The notes beneath the pieces are model-generated. The model was not told where the DNA came from. It did no database searches and worked only from the letters and a program-made list of their open reading frames with translations. A stretch of DNA of 64,000 nucleotides from Bog-950 sp964615305 (lineage in GTDB: Bacteria > Bacteroidota > Bacteroidia > Chitinophagales > LD1): the NCBI GenBank assembly GCA_964615305.1, contig CAZTNA010000012.1:25423-89422 (forward strand), in the 5' to 3' direction. Positions 50,313 through 59,915 of this stretch are shown here, piece after piece. Position numbers and translations under genes: made by a program. Numbering within the stretch: position 1 is the stretch's first letter; every line of letters starts with the position of its first letter.

Positions 50313-53300
50313 ATGAATTCGATATTAGAACAGGAAATTGAAAAGCGAATCCTTGTATTAGATGGTGCCATGGGAACGATGATACAGCGTTATACTTTAA
50401 GCGAAGAAGATTTTCGTGGCGAGCGTTTTAAAAATCACACACACGACTTGCGTGGTAATAACGATTTGCTCTCTATCACCAAGCCCGAAATTATCAGGGA
50501 AATTCACGCGCAATACTTTGAGGCCGGTGCTGATATTGTAGAAACAAATACTTTTTCATCTACCACTATTGCACAAGCCGATTATAAACTTGAACAATTT
50601 GCTTACGAGTTAAATTTTGAATCAGCAAAAATTGCTAAAGAAGTTGCCGAAGAGTTTACGAAGAAAAATCCATCAAAGCCACGTTTTGTTGCGGGTGCTT
50701 TTGGCCCAACCAACCGTACTGCATCTATTTCGCCTGATGTAAATAATCCCGGTTTTCGGGCTATTACTTTCGATGAATTGGTAACAGCTTATTCCGAACA
50801 AGCGCGCGGTTTAATTGATGGTGGTGTTGATTGGCTATTGGTAGAAACAGTTTTCGATACGCTGAATTGCAAAGCAGCGCTTTTCGCAATTATGAAAGTG
50901 CAGGAAGAAAAAGGAACCAATCTTCCGGTTTCGGTTTCCGGAACCATTACTGATGCCAGCGGAAGAACCTTGAGCGGACAAACTACCGAAGCATTTTGGA
51001 TTTCGGTGAAACATGCCAACCTTGTTTCTATTGGTTTGAATTGTGCGCTAGGCGCAAAAGACATGCGCCCATATCTCGAAACGCTTTCGAATGTAGCGCA
51101 CACCTGGGTAAGTGTTTATCCGAATGCAGGCTTACCAAATGCGTTTGGTGGTTATGACGAAACACCGGTGATGATGGCAAGCGACATTGAAGAGTTTTGC
51201 AAAAGTGGTTTTGTAAATATTGTTGGCGGTTGCTGTGGCACTACGCCCGATCATATTCGTGAGTTTGCAAAAGTGGCGGCAAAATATTCTCCGCGCAAAA
51301 AACCTGTACGTATTCCTTTTATGCAACTGAGCGGACTGGAACCGGTTACACTTACTACCGAAAGCAATTTCATGAATGTGGGTGAGCGAACCAACGTTAC
51401 CGGTTCTAAAGTTTTTTTGAAGTTGATTAAAGAAGATAAATATGAAGACGCACTTTCTGTAGCGCGTGACCAGGTGGATGGCGGTGCACAGGTAATTGAT
51501 GTTAACATGGACGAAGGAATGTTGGATGGCGAAGATGCTATGAAACGTTTTCTGAACCTGACTGCCAGCGAACCGGATATTGCCAAAGTACCGGTGATGA
51601 TTGACAGCTCGAAGTTTCACATTATTGAAGCGGGCTTGAAATGTTTACAGGGGAAAGGGATAGTAAACTCAATTTCGTTGAAAGGTGGTGAAGAAGAATT
51701 TATAAAGCAAGCGAGACTGATTCACAGTTATGGTGCGGCAGTTATAGTAATGGCGTTTGACGAAAATGGCCAAGCGGATTCGTATGAACGCAGAATTGAA
51801 ATCTGTGAGCGCAGTTATAAAATCTTGACTCAACAAATTGGCTTTCCTGCTGAGGACATCATTTTTGACCCGAATATTTTTCCTGTAGCTACAGGAATGG
51901 AAGAGCATCGCCAAAATGCAATGGATTTTTTCCGGGCTACGAAATGGATAAAAGAAAATCTGCCTCATGCACACGTAAGTGGCGGTGTAAGCAATGTGAG
52001 TTTTTCGTTTCGTGGAAATAATCCGGTGCGCGAAGCCATGCATTCTGCATTTCTGTATCATGCCGTTAAAAATGGAATGGACATGGGCATAGTGAACCCC
52101 TCTATGCTCGAAGTGTATGACGATATTCCGAAAGATTTACTGGAGCATGTGGAAGATGTGTTGCTCGACCGCAGAGATGATGCTACTGAACGCTTGTTAG
52201 CTTTTGCCGAGACTGTAAAGAAGAAAGATAAAGCAGAAGTGGTGAGCGAAGAATGGCGCAACGGTTCGGTAGAAGACCGGTTGGCGCACGCGCTTGTGAA
52301 AGGAATTGTTGAATACATTGATGCTGATACAGAAGAAGCGCGTCAGAAATATCCAAAACCTCTCGACATAATTGAAGGCCCTCTCATGGCGGGCATGAAT
52401 ATAGTTGGCGATTTGTTTGGCAGCGGAAAAATGTTTTTGCCGCAAGTGGTAAAGAGCGCGCGGGTAATGAAAAAAGCAGTGGCGTATTTACTGCCGTTTT
52501 TGGAAGAAGAAAAAAAGAAATCGGGCAATACGGCTAAGAATAATGGCAAAATTTTATTGGCAACTGTAAAAGGCGATGTGCACGACATTGGAAAAAACAT
52601 TGTGGGCGTTGTGCTTGCCTGTAACAACTACGAAATTGTTGACATGGGCGTAATGGTGCCTGCCGATAAAATTTTGGAGCGCGCAAGAGAAGAGAATGCA
52701 CAGATTATTGGGTTAAGCGGACTGATAACACCATCGCTAGACGAAATGGTTCATGTGGCTAAAGAAATGGAGCGAACCGGTTTGAAACTCCCTTTATTGA
52801 TTGGCGGAGCAACCACTTCTAAACTTCACACTGCAGTAAAGGTAGCGCCTGTGTTTTCGGGTAATGTGGTGCATGTGTTAGATGCATCAAAAGCCGTTAC
52901 GGTAGCCAGCAGTTTGCTTAGCCAAACAGAGAGTTCAAGTTTTGCTGCCGGTGTAAAGAGTGAGTACGAAGAGTTGCGCGAATTACATGCCAGCAAAAAA
53001 ACCGATGTAGAATATATATCAATAGAAGAAGCACGTACAAACAGATTTCAACTTGAATGGGATAAAGAAAAAATTGAAAAGCCAAACTTAGTTGGTATAA
53101 AAGTATTTGACGATTACTCGTTAGATGAATTATCTAAGTATATTGATTGGTCGCCTTTGTTTTCAACATGGGAGATGAACGGGGCGTATCCGCGCATATT
53201 TGAAAGTGAAAAATATGGCAAAGAGGCGAAGAAACTTTTTGATGACGCTAACAAACTTTTAGAAAAAATAATTGCTGAAAAATGGATTACAGCGCGGGGA

Positions 53301-53984
53301 GTTATTGGAATTTTTGAAGCAAATTCAACTAATGAGACAGTGCAAATCAGAAATCAAAAATCAGAAATCTGCAACTTTACGTTCATGCGTCAACAAACAA
53401 AAAAGAAAGGTCAGTCGAATTTTTGTTTGAGTGACTTTATAAAACCTGCTACCGGTAACAACCAACAGACAACAGACCATATAGGAGCATTTGCCGTTAC
53501 TGCCGGCATAGGCATTGAAAATTGGATTGAAAAGTTTGAGAAAGACCATGATGATTACAATTCCATCATGCTCAAAGCACTTGCCGACCGTTTAGCTGAA
53601 GCTTTTGCAGAAAGAATGCATGAACGTGTGCGTAAAGAATTCTGGGGTTATGCAGCTGATGAAAACTTTTCCAATGAAGATTTGATTCGTGAAAAGTATA
53701 GCGGTATTCGTCCGGCACCGGGCTACCCTGCCTGCCCCGACCACACTTTAAAGCAACAGATTTGGGAACTACTCGATGTAGAAAAAAATACCGGAATAAA
53801 ACTGACTGAGAGTAATGCCATGTATCCAACAGCATCTGTGAGCGGATTTTACTTTGCTTCACCTCATGTTAAATATTTTGGTGTAGGAAAAATTCAGAAA
53901 GACCAGGTAGAAACTTTAGCGAAAGCGAAAGGATTTTCTGTGACAGAAATGGAAAGATGGCTCAATGCTAATTTAGCTTACTAA
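50313..53984 (+). CDS. metH: Cobalamin-dependent methionine synthase
   Basis: A 1223-residue enzyme moving the methyl group from 5-methyltetrahydrofolate via cobalamin to homocysteine. Four modules in order: homocysteine domain (LVLDGAMGTMIQRY; Zn Cys in NIVGGCCGTTPDHI), folate domain (NVGERTNVTGSKVF, VIDVNMDEGMLDG), cobalamin domain (VKGDVHDIGKNIVGVVL, His ligand) and the SAM activation domain (FMRQQTKKKG, TASVSGFYFASP). Length and order are normal. A stretch with repeats of AATCAGAAATC codes for a surface loop before FMRQQ. Start at ATG 50313; the upstream TTG at 50277 is in the leader. Confidence 0.97.
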   Translation: MNSILEQEIEKRILVLDGAMGTMIQRYTLSEEDFRGERFKNHTHDLRGNNDLLSITKPEIIREIHAQYFEAGADIVETNTFSSTTIAQADYKLEQFAYELNFESAKIAKEVAEEFTKKNPSKPRFVAGAFGPTNRTASISPDVNNPGFRAITFDELVTAYSEQARGLIDGGVDWLLVETVFDTLNCKAALFAIMKVQEEKGTNLPVSVSGTITDASGRTLSGQTTEAFWISVKHANLVSIGLNCALGAKDMRPYLETLSNVAHTWVSVYPNAGLPNAFGGYDETPVMMASDIEEFCKSGFVNIVGGCCGTTPDHIREFAKVAAKYSPRKKPVRIPFMQLSGLEPVTLTTESNFMNVGERTNVTGSKVFLKLIKEDKYEDALSVARDQVDGGAQVIDVNMDEGMLDGEDAMKRFLNLTASEPDIAKVPVMIDSSKFHIIEAGLKCLQGKGIVNSISLKGGEEEFIKQARLIHSYGAAVIVMAFDENGQADSYERRIEICERSYKILTQQIGFPAEDIIFDPNIFPVATGMEEHRQNAMDFFRATKWIKENLPHAHVSGGVSNVSFSFRGNNPVREAMHSAFLYHAVKNGMDMGIVNPSMLEVYDDIPKDLLEHVEDVLLDRRDDATERLLAFAETVKKKDKAEVVSEEWRNGSVEDRLAHALVKGIVEYIDADTEEARQKYPKPLDIIEGPLMAGMNIVGDLFGSGKMFLPQVVKSARVMKKAVAYLLPFLEEEKKKSGNTAKNNGKILLATVKGDVHDIGKNIVGVVLACNNYEIVDMGVMVPADKILERAREENAQIIGLSGLITPSLDEMVHVAKEMERTGLKLPLLIGGATTSKLHTAVKVAPVFSGNVVHVLDASKAVTVASSLLSQTESSSFAAGVKSEYEELRELHASKKTDVEYISIEEARTNRFQLEWDKEKIEKPNLVGIKVFDDYSLDELSKYIDWSPLFSTWEMNGAYPRIFESEKYGKEAKKLFDDANKLLEKIIAEKWITARGVIGIFEANSTNETVQIRNQKSEICNFTFMRQQTKKKGQSNFCLSDFIKPATGNNQQTTDHIGAFAVTAGIGIENWIEKFEKDHDDYNSIMLKALADRLAEAFAERMHERVRKEFWGYAADENFSNEDLIREKYSGIRPAPGYPACPDHTLKQQIWELLDVEKNTGIKLTESNAMYPTASVSGFYFASPHVKYFGVGKIQKDQVETLAKAKGFSVTEMERWLNANLAY

Positions 53985-54478
53985 TGCGTGACTTCACCTT
54001 TAGTATTGAAACCGAAATAAATTCTACTAAAGAAATTTTGTGGCAGCACATAACACAAATGAAAAATGTGAATGCTGAGCTTTATCCTTTTGCGCGCATG
54101 ACTTTCCCCAAGACAAAAGGTGAATTAGGCAATAACACTGTGCTTCTGCAACAAGTAATTTTCAAGAGTGTAATACTGCTTTTTAGTCTTATTCCTATTG
54201 ATTTGCATTATCTGCGGTTTGACAAACTTGAATATGGTTCTGCTTTTTACGAAAACTCCTATTCACTTCAGCATTATTATTGGAAACACACAAGAACGCT
54301 GAAACAAAATAATGGCAAAACGACCGTACATGACGACATACATTTTTCTCCGCGAATTTCATTTACAGGATACATTCTTCTTCCGGTTTACAAACTGATA
54401 TTTAAAAACAGACACAAGAATCTGGCAAGCATTTTCAGTAAAACTCAGCTGCATTTGTTTGTTACTTTCAGACAATGA
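53984..54478 (+). CDS. SRPBCC-like protein
   Basis: A 164-residue soluble protein whose pattern fits a START/SRPBCC ligand-binding fold: FSIETEINSTKEILWQHITQ at the N terminus, a middle strand series and a long C-terminal helix. Function is unknown. Its ATG overlaps the metH stop by one base (TAATG), so the two are coupled, and its 3' end overlaps the start of the histidine kinase by 4 bases. Such proteins often bind lipids or hydrophobic ligands; no direct link to methionine is visible. Confidence 0.65.
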   Translation: MRDFTFSIETEINSTKEILWQHITQMKNVNAELYPFARMTFPKTKGELGNNTVLLQQVIFKSVILLFSLIPIDLHYLRFDKLEYGSAFYENSYSLQHYYWKHTRTLKQNNGKTTVHDDIHFSPRISFTGYILLPVYKLIFKNRHKNLASIFSKTQLHLFVTFRQ

Positions 54479-57400
54479 ATTTACGGAGGCGCTTATTGAT
54501 TTTGGTGATGATTACATGTGCTCATGACTTGTGTGCGCAGGGTTTTTTGTTTGAGACACTCAACAACAAAAACGGACTTGCATCAAATGAGGTAAACTGC
54601 ATTTATGAAGACAAGAAACACTTTTTGTGGATAGGCACACGTGATGGGTTAAGCCGCTTTGACGGTCGGGTATTTAAAACATTTAGAAATGATCCAACGG
54701 ATAGTAACTCTATTTCCGGAAACAATGTGGTGAGTGTGCTGCAAGATACACAGGACATTTTTTGGATTGCCACAAAAGACGGTGGACTTACCCGTTATGA
54801 TGCCAACGCCCCGAGCGGAAAAGAATTTCGCCAGTTTAAGAATAACCCAAAAAGCAAAACTTCCATAGCCACTAACCGACTCAACTGCTTATACGACTGG
54901 GATGAAAACTATTTACTAATAGGTGCAGAAGTTGTTCCTGCTATATTTCTGAACAAAAAAACATTTGAGTTTACATACTGGGGGTTTAATCAAAAAAGGC
55001 TGCACCCTTCTATATGCACACCGTACCCCAGTGGCAGCATGAATTGGATTCATCATATAGAAGCCGGTAGCCGAAACAATATTTTTTTTAGCACTTTACT
55101 AAACGGTGAACTATACGAGGCTGATAAAAAAACTGGTGCTCTACGTATAGTGCATGAAGGATCTGGTGATGTGTTGAGCATAAACCAATTTTTTATCGAT
55201 AATGAAAAAATCTGGATAGCAGCCTGGAATCCGGGTTTGTATTTACAGCCTGACTTGACTGTTTCATCGGCAGCTCAGAAAAACACAGAAATTGACGATC
55301 TGCTTATTTGTGTCTGCAACTTAAACAACAATTTACTGCTGGCGGGCACGCGTGCTTCGGGCTTGTATGTAGTAAGTAAAACTACCGGTGCAGTTGACAG
55401 CTATAAAAAAAACATATACAATCCAAGAGCTCTGCCTTCTAACAAAATTAATTGTTTGCTGGTAGATAGTCGTGGTATTGTATGGTTGGGCACGTCAGCA
55501 GGTATAGCTAAATACGATAAGAGCACCTGGTTATTCGAAGAAACAGAATTTGCAAACAGCTCGACTGATTGCAATGTGTTGAATTGTTATCGTTTTTCGG
55601 ATGGTGGTGTGGCGGTAAACACCTCTAAAGGAATGTTTTTGAGCGATGAGTTTCAAACAGATTTTAAAAACATTCGTTTTAATAACCGTGAAAAAGAAGT
55701 AATCCCCGACTTTTTGTTGCCGATGGATGAAGAAGAATTTCTGCTTGGTACTGAAAATGGATTTTACCTATGGAAGCGGAATGCACCTGTGGTAAGAGAA
55801 GTAAATATTCAAAACAAGAATTTTTATAAACAAGGTGTTTATCAGGTTAAAGAAATGATCTACGACTCTGTGCAGGGGCACCACGGTGCCTGGATGGCTG
55901 TAATGGGTTATGGGTTAGCTTTCTATAGTTTCGATGATGGCAGTTTTTTCCAATATCTAAATGACAACAAGAATCCAAAATCGCTTGGTTCTAATCTTGT
56001 AAGAAGATTAGACCGTGACAAAAAGGGAAACATTTGGCTGGCTACTGCTGCCGGTTTGTACATGCGCAGTCCAAGCACACCATTATCTGAAAACACGTTT
56101 ACCACATTTGTAAATGAGCCGGAAAACCCCTCATCACTTCCGGCCAATGATGTTTCTGATGTAAGATGCACGCAAGACAACATCTGGATTACCATGAACG
56201 GTGGCGGGCTGGCATCGTATGACGGAAATAAATTTGTTCATTACAAACCTGAAGATCCATTAGCCTCTCGTGGTTTTCTCGGAATGCACATTGATAAGAA
56301 AAACCGCATTTGGGTAATTACCAAAAACGGATTGGAAGTATATGACATTAAGCTGAAAAAATTCTTTCATGTTGATATCAACGATGGATCAGCCAATTCA
56401 AACTTGTCATCGAACTTCAGCAATGAAGTAAACGGCATTATACACTTTACGGCCGGTAACCTTCTTTACAGTTTCGCACCCGACCGAATGAATTTTAGTT
56501 TGGATTTTGCAAATCAGTATTTGACCGAAATGGAGGTGTTTGGTAAAAGTTACTTGAATGATGCATTACGTGGAACTGTGTCGCTTTCATCGCGTGAGCG
56601 CTATATAAATTTTTCTGTTAGCGCATTGCAGTTTGCTTCCAGTAAAACAGTTAGGTTTCAATATAAGTTACAAGGACTTGAAGAGGGCTGGACAACAAGC
56701 AACGATGGCCAGATAAAATACACCAACTTGCCTTGGGGAAATTTTAAGCTGTTGGTGCGCGTTACAAATCCTTCCGGCCAATTCGGCCCCGAAAAAATAT
56801 TGGCGCAGTTTCACATTGCTACTCCTATATACTACAGGTGGTGGTTTATTCTATTCGTTATAGTTATTGCGGCAGTTGCCGCTTACGGTTTTTATAAATA
56901 CCGGATACAACAACTTGAAAAACTGCAAGCCATAAGAAATAAAATAGCCCGCGATTTGCATGATGATATCGGAAGTACGCTAGGTAGTATTTCTGTTTTC
57001 AGCGAAGCAGCAAAACAGTTAATGGAGCAGGATAAAAGTGAGCGGGCAAAAGTAATGCTCAGTAAAATAGGAGAAACAAGCCGTGAAATGATTGATAACA
57101 TGAGCGATATAGTTTGGAGCGTAAATCCGAAGAATGATACAGCGAAACATTTAGTTGACCGTATGAGAGTGTTTGCCGGTGACTTGGTAGCTTCATCTGA
57201 AATTCAATTGAATTTTAGTTCAGATAAAACCGCTGAAGATTTAAAACTGACAATGGAGCAGCGCAAGAACATTTTTCTGATTTTTAAAGAAACGGTTTAT
57301 AACACCGTGAAATATTCGGGAGGCAAAAACCTGTACATAGATCTGAAAAAAAGCAACCGCAACATTGTGTTGCAGATAAGAGATGACGGAGCCGGATTTG

Positions 57401-57528
57401 ATGTAAACAACTACACCAGTAAAAACGGCAATGGTTTAAAGAACATGCGCCATCGAGCTGAAGAGGTGGGGGCTGTGTTCAACATACAATCGTCTAGCGA
57501 AGGAACCATAACAACTGTAAGCCTCTGA
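54475..57528 (+). CDS. Propeller-type sensor histidine kinase
   Basis: A 1017-residue sensor. A signal peptide (LLILVMITCAHDLCAQ) is followed by a beta-propeller periplasmic part with two-component regulator propeller units (HFLWIGTRDGLSRFDG, GIVWLGTSAGIAKYDK, NIWLATAAGLYMRS), a Y_Y_Y domain near residue 740 (FQYKLQGLEEGWTTS), a membrane helix (WWFILFVIVIAAVAAYGFY), HisKA_3 with phosphorylatable His in IARDLHDDIGSTLGSISVF, and HATPase_c with DDGAGFDV and GNGLKNMRHRAEEVG. Unlike hybrid kinases it has no receiver. It overlaps the SRPBCC gene by 4 bases. The LuxR regulator downstream is the likely partner. Confidence 0.93.
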   Translation: MNLRRRLLILVMITCAHDLCAQGFLFETLNNKNGLASNEVNCIYEDKKHFLWIGTRDGLSRFDGRVFKTFRNDPTDSNSISGNNVVSVLQDTQDIFWIATKDGGLTRYDANAPSGKEFRQFKNNPKSKTSIATNRLNCLYDWDENYLLIGAEVVPAIFLNKKTFEFTYWGFNQKRLHPSICTPYPSGSMNWIHHIEAGSRNNIFFSTLLNGELYEADKKTGALRIVHEGSGDVLSINQFFIDNEKIWIAAWNPGLYLQPDLTVSSAAQKNTEIDDLLICVCNLNNNLLLAGTRASGLYVVSKTTGAVDSYKKNIYNPRALPSNKINCLLVDSRGIVWLGTSAGIAKYDKSTWLFEETEFANSSTDCNVLNCYRFSDGGVAVNTSKGMFLSDEFQTDFKNIRFNNREKEVIPDFLLPMDEEEFLLGTENGFYLWKRNAPVVREVNIQNKNFYKQGVYQVKEMIYDSVQGHHGAWMAVMGYGLAFYSFDDGSFFQYLNDNKNPKSLGSNLVRRLDRDKKGNIWLATAAGLYMRSPSTPLSENTFTTFVNEPENPSSLPANDVSDVRCTQDNIWITMNGGGLASYDGNKFVHYKPEDPLASRGFLGMHIDKKNRIWVITKNGLEVYDIKLKKFFHVDINDGSANSNLSSNFSNEVNGIIHFTAGNLLYSFAPDRMNFSLDFANQYLTEMEVFGKSYLNDALRGTVSLSSRERYINFSVSALQFASSKTVRFQYKLQGLEEGWTTSNDGQIKYTNLPWGNFKLLVRVTNPSGQFGPEKILAQFHIATPIYYRWWFILFVIVIAAVAAYGFYKYRIQQLEKLQAIRNKIARDLHDDIGSTLGSISVFSEAAKQLMEQDKSERAKVMLSKIGETSREMIDNMSDIVWSVNPKNDTAKHLVDRMRVFAGDLVASSEIQLNFSSDKTAEDLKLTMEQRKNIFLIFKETVYNTVKYSGGKNLYIDLKKSNRNIVLQIRDDGAGFDVNNYTSKNGNGLKNMRHRAEEVGAVFNIQSSSEGTITTVSL

Positions 57529-57617
57529 TGCTGGGTTTTCATTTCACCCCATCGGGGGATGGGTTTGCTGAAACCGAAAGCTGTTATTTGCAGTAAACGG
57601 AAGCAAACAAAAGCAAC

Positions 57618-58268
57618 ATGCAAAACTTAATTACACAGCTTACAAAACTTTTCAAGCCGGTAGCCGTTGTTAAATATCTTTTCTTTCCATTTATTATGGC
57701 ACAATCGCAAGGCATAGTAGATGTTTCTAAAATATTGAAAACAGAAGTTGTGGTAGCACAAGCAGAAACACAAACGGAAATATGGGTAGCAACCAACAAT
57801 GGGCTATATCAAATTAGTAAGAGTAGTGGCAGATATGTTCATTTAACAACAGATAATTCGGTGTTGCCATCTAATCAAGTAACAGGTCTTTGTGTAACAC
57901 GCAACAACAACATATATGCCTCAACAGCCAACGGAATTTTTAGGTTTGATGGAACAGCTCACTTAACTATAAGCACCGAAAATGCCAACCTGCCTACCAA
58001 CAACTTTGTATCTATAGTCTGTGATGAAACCGATCGGATTTTTCTGGGTACAAAGAATAACGGAGTGGTTTTGATGGTCAACTTTAACACTCAAAATTTC
58101 ACCAAAAACAACTCAGCCCTTACTACCAATTCAGTAAAGAAAATTTACCGTGATGAAAATGGCCTAGTTATATCTGAATTGGCTGATGGAAACTTTGTTG
58201 CTTTTGGTAGTAGAAGCATGGTTTTAATTGAACAAACAAAAAGCACAGACGCTCTTGCAAAAAAATAA
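57618..58268 (+). CDS. Small propeller-repeat protein between kinase and regulator
   Basis: A 216-residue protein of propeller-type repeats (EIWVATNNGLYQISKSSG, NIYASTANGIFRFDG, RIFLGTKNNGVVLM), the same units as in the upstream kinase. Three to four blades would be present, too few for a full seven-blade ring on its own. The N terminus has a hydrophobic stretch (VVKYLFFPFIMAQSQ) that may be a signal peptide or an anchor. It may pair with the kinase sensor or be a duplicate of part of it. No catalytic motif. It starts 90 bases after the kinase gene. Confidence 0.7.
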   Translation: MQNLITQLTKLFKPVAVVKYLFFPFIMAQSQGIVDVSKILKTEVVVAQAETQTEIWVATNNGLYQISKSSGRYVHLTTDNSVLPSNQVTGLCVTRNNNIYASTANGIFRFDGTAHLTISTENANLPTNNFVSIVCDETDRIFLGTKNNGVVLMVNFNTQNFTKNNSALTTNSVKKIYRDENGLVISELADGNFVAFGSRSMVLIEQTKSTDALAKK

Positions 58269-58290
58269 TCCGGTTTAGCATTACCACATG

Positions 58291-58321
58291 ACCCGGTTGC
58301 GAGGAACGCATCGGGTTTTTG
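58291..58321 (+). terminator. Terminator after the small propeller gene
   Basis: ACCCG (58291-58295) and CGGGT (58312-58316) pair, with further GTTGCG/CGCA pairing inside, followed by TTTTTGTGTTTT. The response regulator gene starts 38 bases later and may have its own promoter. Confidence 0.65.
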
Positions 58322-58358
58322 TGTTTTCTATTTTACATTAGTAACTAAAATTTGTTTT

Positions 58359-58997
58359 ATGCCTGATATACGTATCACCATTTTTGACGATAACAAACGC
58401 TTTCGCGAAAGCATTGGAATTTTGTTTGAAACCAATCCGGGATTTGAACTGGCCGGCACATTTCCGGATGTGCTGAACGTGGTAGAAAACGTAACAGAAA
58501 CAAAACCCGATGTTGTGTTAATGGATATTGATATGCCGGGCATTAATGGAATTACCGCAGTGAAAAGTGTGCGAGCTAAGTTTCCGGAGCTACCCATTAT
58601 TATGCTTACTAGTTTTGATGAAGACGATAAGGTGTTTCAATCTATTTGTGCAGGCGCCATGGGCTACTTACTTAAAAATACTCAACCCAATAAATTGATA
58701 GATGCAGTGCATGAGGTAATGGAGGGTGGCGTGCCCATGACCCCCAGCATAGCCCGAAAAGTAATGTTGCATTTTCAACAACCCGTAGTAAGCGCCAATG
58801 ACTACAACTTAACGGAACGCGAAAAAGAAGTATTGGCCCTTTTGGTAAAAGGAAATTCGCTTAAAATGATTGCCGACCAGTTGTTTCTTGGCAGAGAGAC
58901 TATTAAAACGCATATCAAGAAAATTTACAGCAAGTTGCATGTTAGTTGTGCCGCAGAAGCGGTGGCAAAAACGTTGAATCAAAAGTTATTGGGTTAG
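58359..58997 (+). CDS. LuxR-family response regulator
   Basis: A 212-residue NarL/FixJ-type regulator. The receiver has the phosphorylated Asp in PDVVLMDIDMPG, with Asp-Asn at the start (IFDDNKRF) and Lys at the end (YLLKNT). The C-terminal LuxR helix-turn-helix starts YNLTEREKEVLALLVKGN and holds ETIKTHIKKIYSKLHV. The length is normal. A HisKA_3 kinase (the class that works with LuxR regulators) lies just upstream, so this is the expected output protein. Targets are unknown. Confidence 0.95.
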   Translation: MPDIRITIFDDNKRFRESIGILFETNPGFELAGTFPDVLNVVENVTETKPDVVLMDIDMPGINGITAVKSVRAKFPELPIIMLTSFDEDDKVFQSICAGAMGYLLKNTQPNKLIDAVHEVMEGGVPMTPSIARKVMLHFQQPVVSANDYNLTEREKEVLALLVKGNSLKMIADQLFLGRETIKTHIKKIYSKLHVSCAAEAVAKTLNQKLLG

Positions 58998-59011
58998 AAA
59001 ACCATAAAGGT

Positions 59012-59911
59012 TTAAGAAGCAAGTTGCTGTTTTAGAAACCCTCCCAACTTCTGGTTTGCTTCTCTTGCTTTGGGCAACACTTTCCAAAACGCGTTGAACA
59101 CATGAAACATTTCGGGATAAACATCCAAGCGAACATCCGTTCCCTCTTCTTTTGCTTTTTCGGCAAAGCGGGTTGAATCGCTGAGCAGCAATTCATGGTC
59201 GCCCACCTGAACATAAACAGGTGGTAAGTTACTCAGCGAATGAAAAATAGGAGAAGCATAAGGTGCTTTCGGGTCTTGCCCTGTCATGTAATAATCACTC
59301 ACCATCGGAAAACCATCGGCTATCAACATAGGGTCAAGTTTATCGCGTGATGGAAATGAATGACCGCTGAACGTATGGTCGACCCATGGCGAAATTGCAA
59401 TGGCACATTTTGGCAGCGGAATATTTTTATCGCGCAGATAGGTAAGTGTACCAACTACACAACCACCACCAGCACTATCGCCACCTAAACAAATTTGGCT
59501 GGGGGAAAATCCCTTATTCAACAACCATTCATAAGCCTTGGCGCAATCTTCAATAGCAGCCGGATATGGATACTCAGGCGCTAAGCGATAGTTAATGCTC
59601 AAAGCACTCACCTCTGCATGTTTTGCAATCTGAGATACCAAACCTCTGTGTGTATTGTAGCTGCCTACCATATATCCGCCACCGTGGAAATAAAGAAGCA
59701 CTTTTGTCCTGTCGCAATTGTTCGGATAAATCCATTCTGATGAAATACCGCTTACATCTTCCTGAACGTATGTAAAACCTTTCAGTGGCTTATTCCATTT
59801 GCCCACCATCTTTTCGAAACCATAACGCGCTCTTTGTGGGTTTGTAACATCGCCACGCTTTTTTACTCTTCGAAGAGCTGCTCTTAAAACAAAAAGTGGA
59901 ATGTAAGGCAT
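59012..59911 (-). CDS. Alpha/beta hydrolase, HSL-like esterase
   Basis: A 299-residue esterase of the hormone-sensitive lipase group. The oxyanion motif is HGGGYMVG, the nucleophile elbow GGDSAGGG holds Ser, the acid lies in the DPMLIADG region and the His in EMFHVFNAFW. No signal peptide. It is the last gene of the minus-strand FAH operon, 4 bases after the flavin reductase-like gene. A carboxylester substrate is likely; the identity is unknown. Confidence 0.88.
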   Translation of the reverse strand: MPYIPLFVLRAALRRVKKRGDVTNPQRARYGFEKMVGKWNKPLKGFTYVQEDVSGISSEWIYPNNCDRTKVLLYFHGGGYMVGSYNTHRGLVSQIAKHAEVSALSINYRLAPEYPYPAAIEDCAKAYEWLLNKGFSPSQICLGGDSAGGGCVVGTLTYLRDKNIPLPKCAIAISPWVDHTFSGHSFPSRDKLDPMLIADGFPMVSDYYMTGQDPKAPYASPIFHSLSNLPPVYVQVGDHELLLSDSTRFAEKAKEEGTDVRLDVYPEMFHVFNAFWKVLPKAREANQKLGGFLKQQLAS

Positions 59912-59915
59912 GTGT

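Noticed and set aside
51132..51620. Long antisense frames inside metH
   Set aside because: Shadow of a well conserved gene; no domain found.
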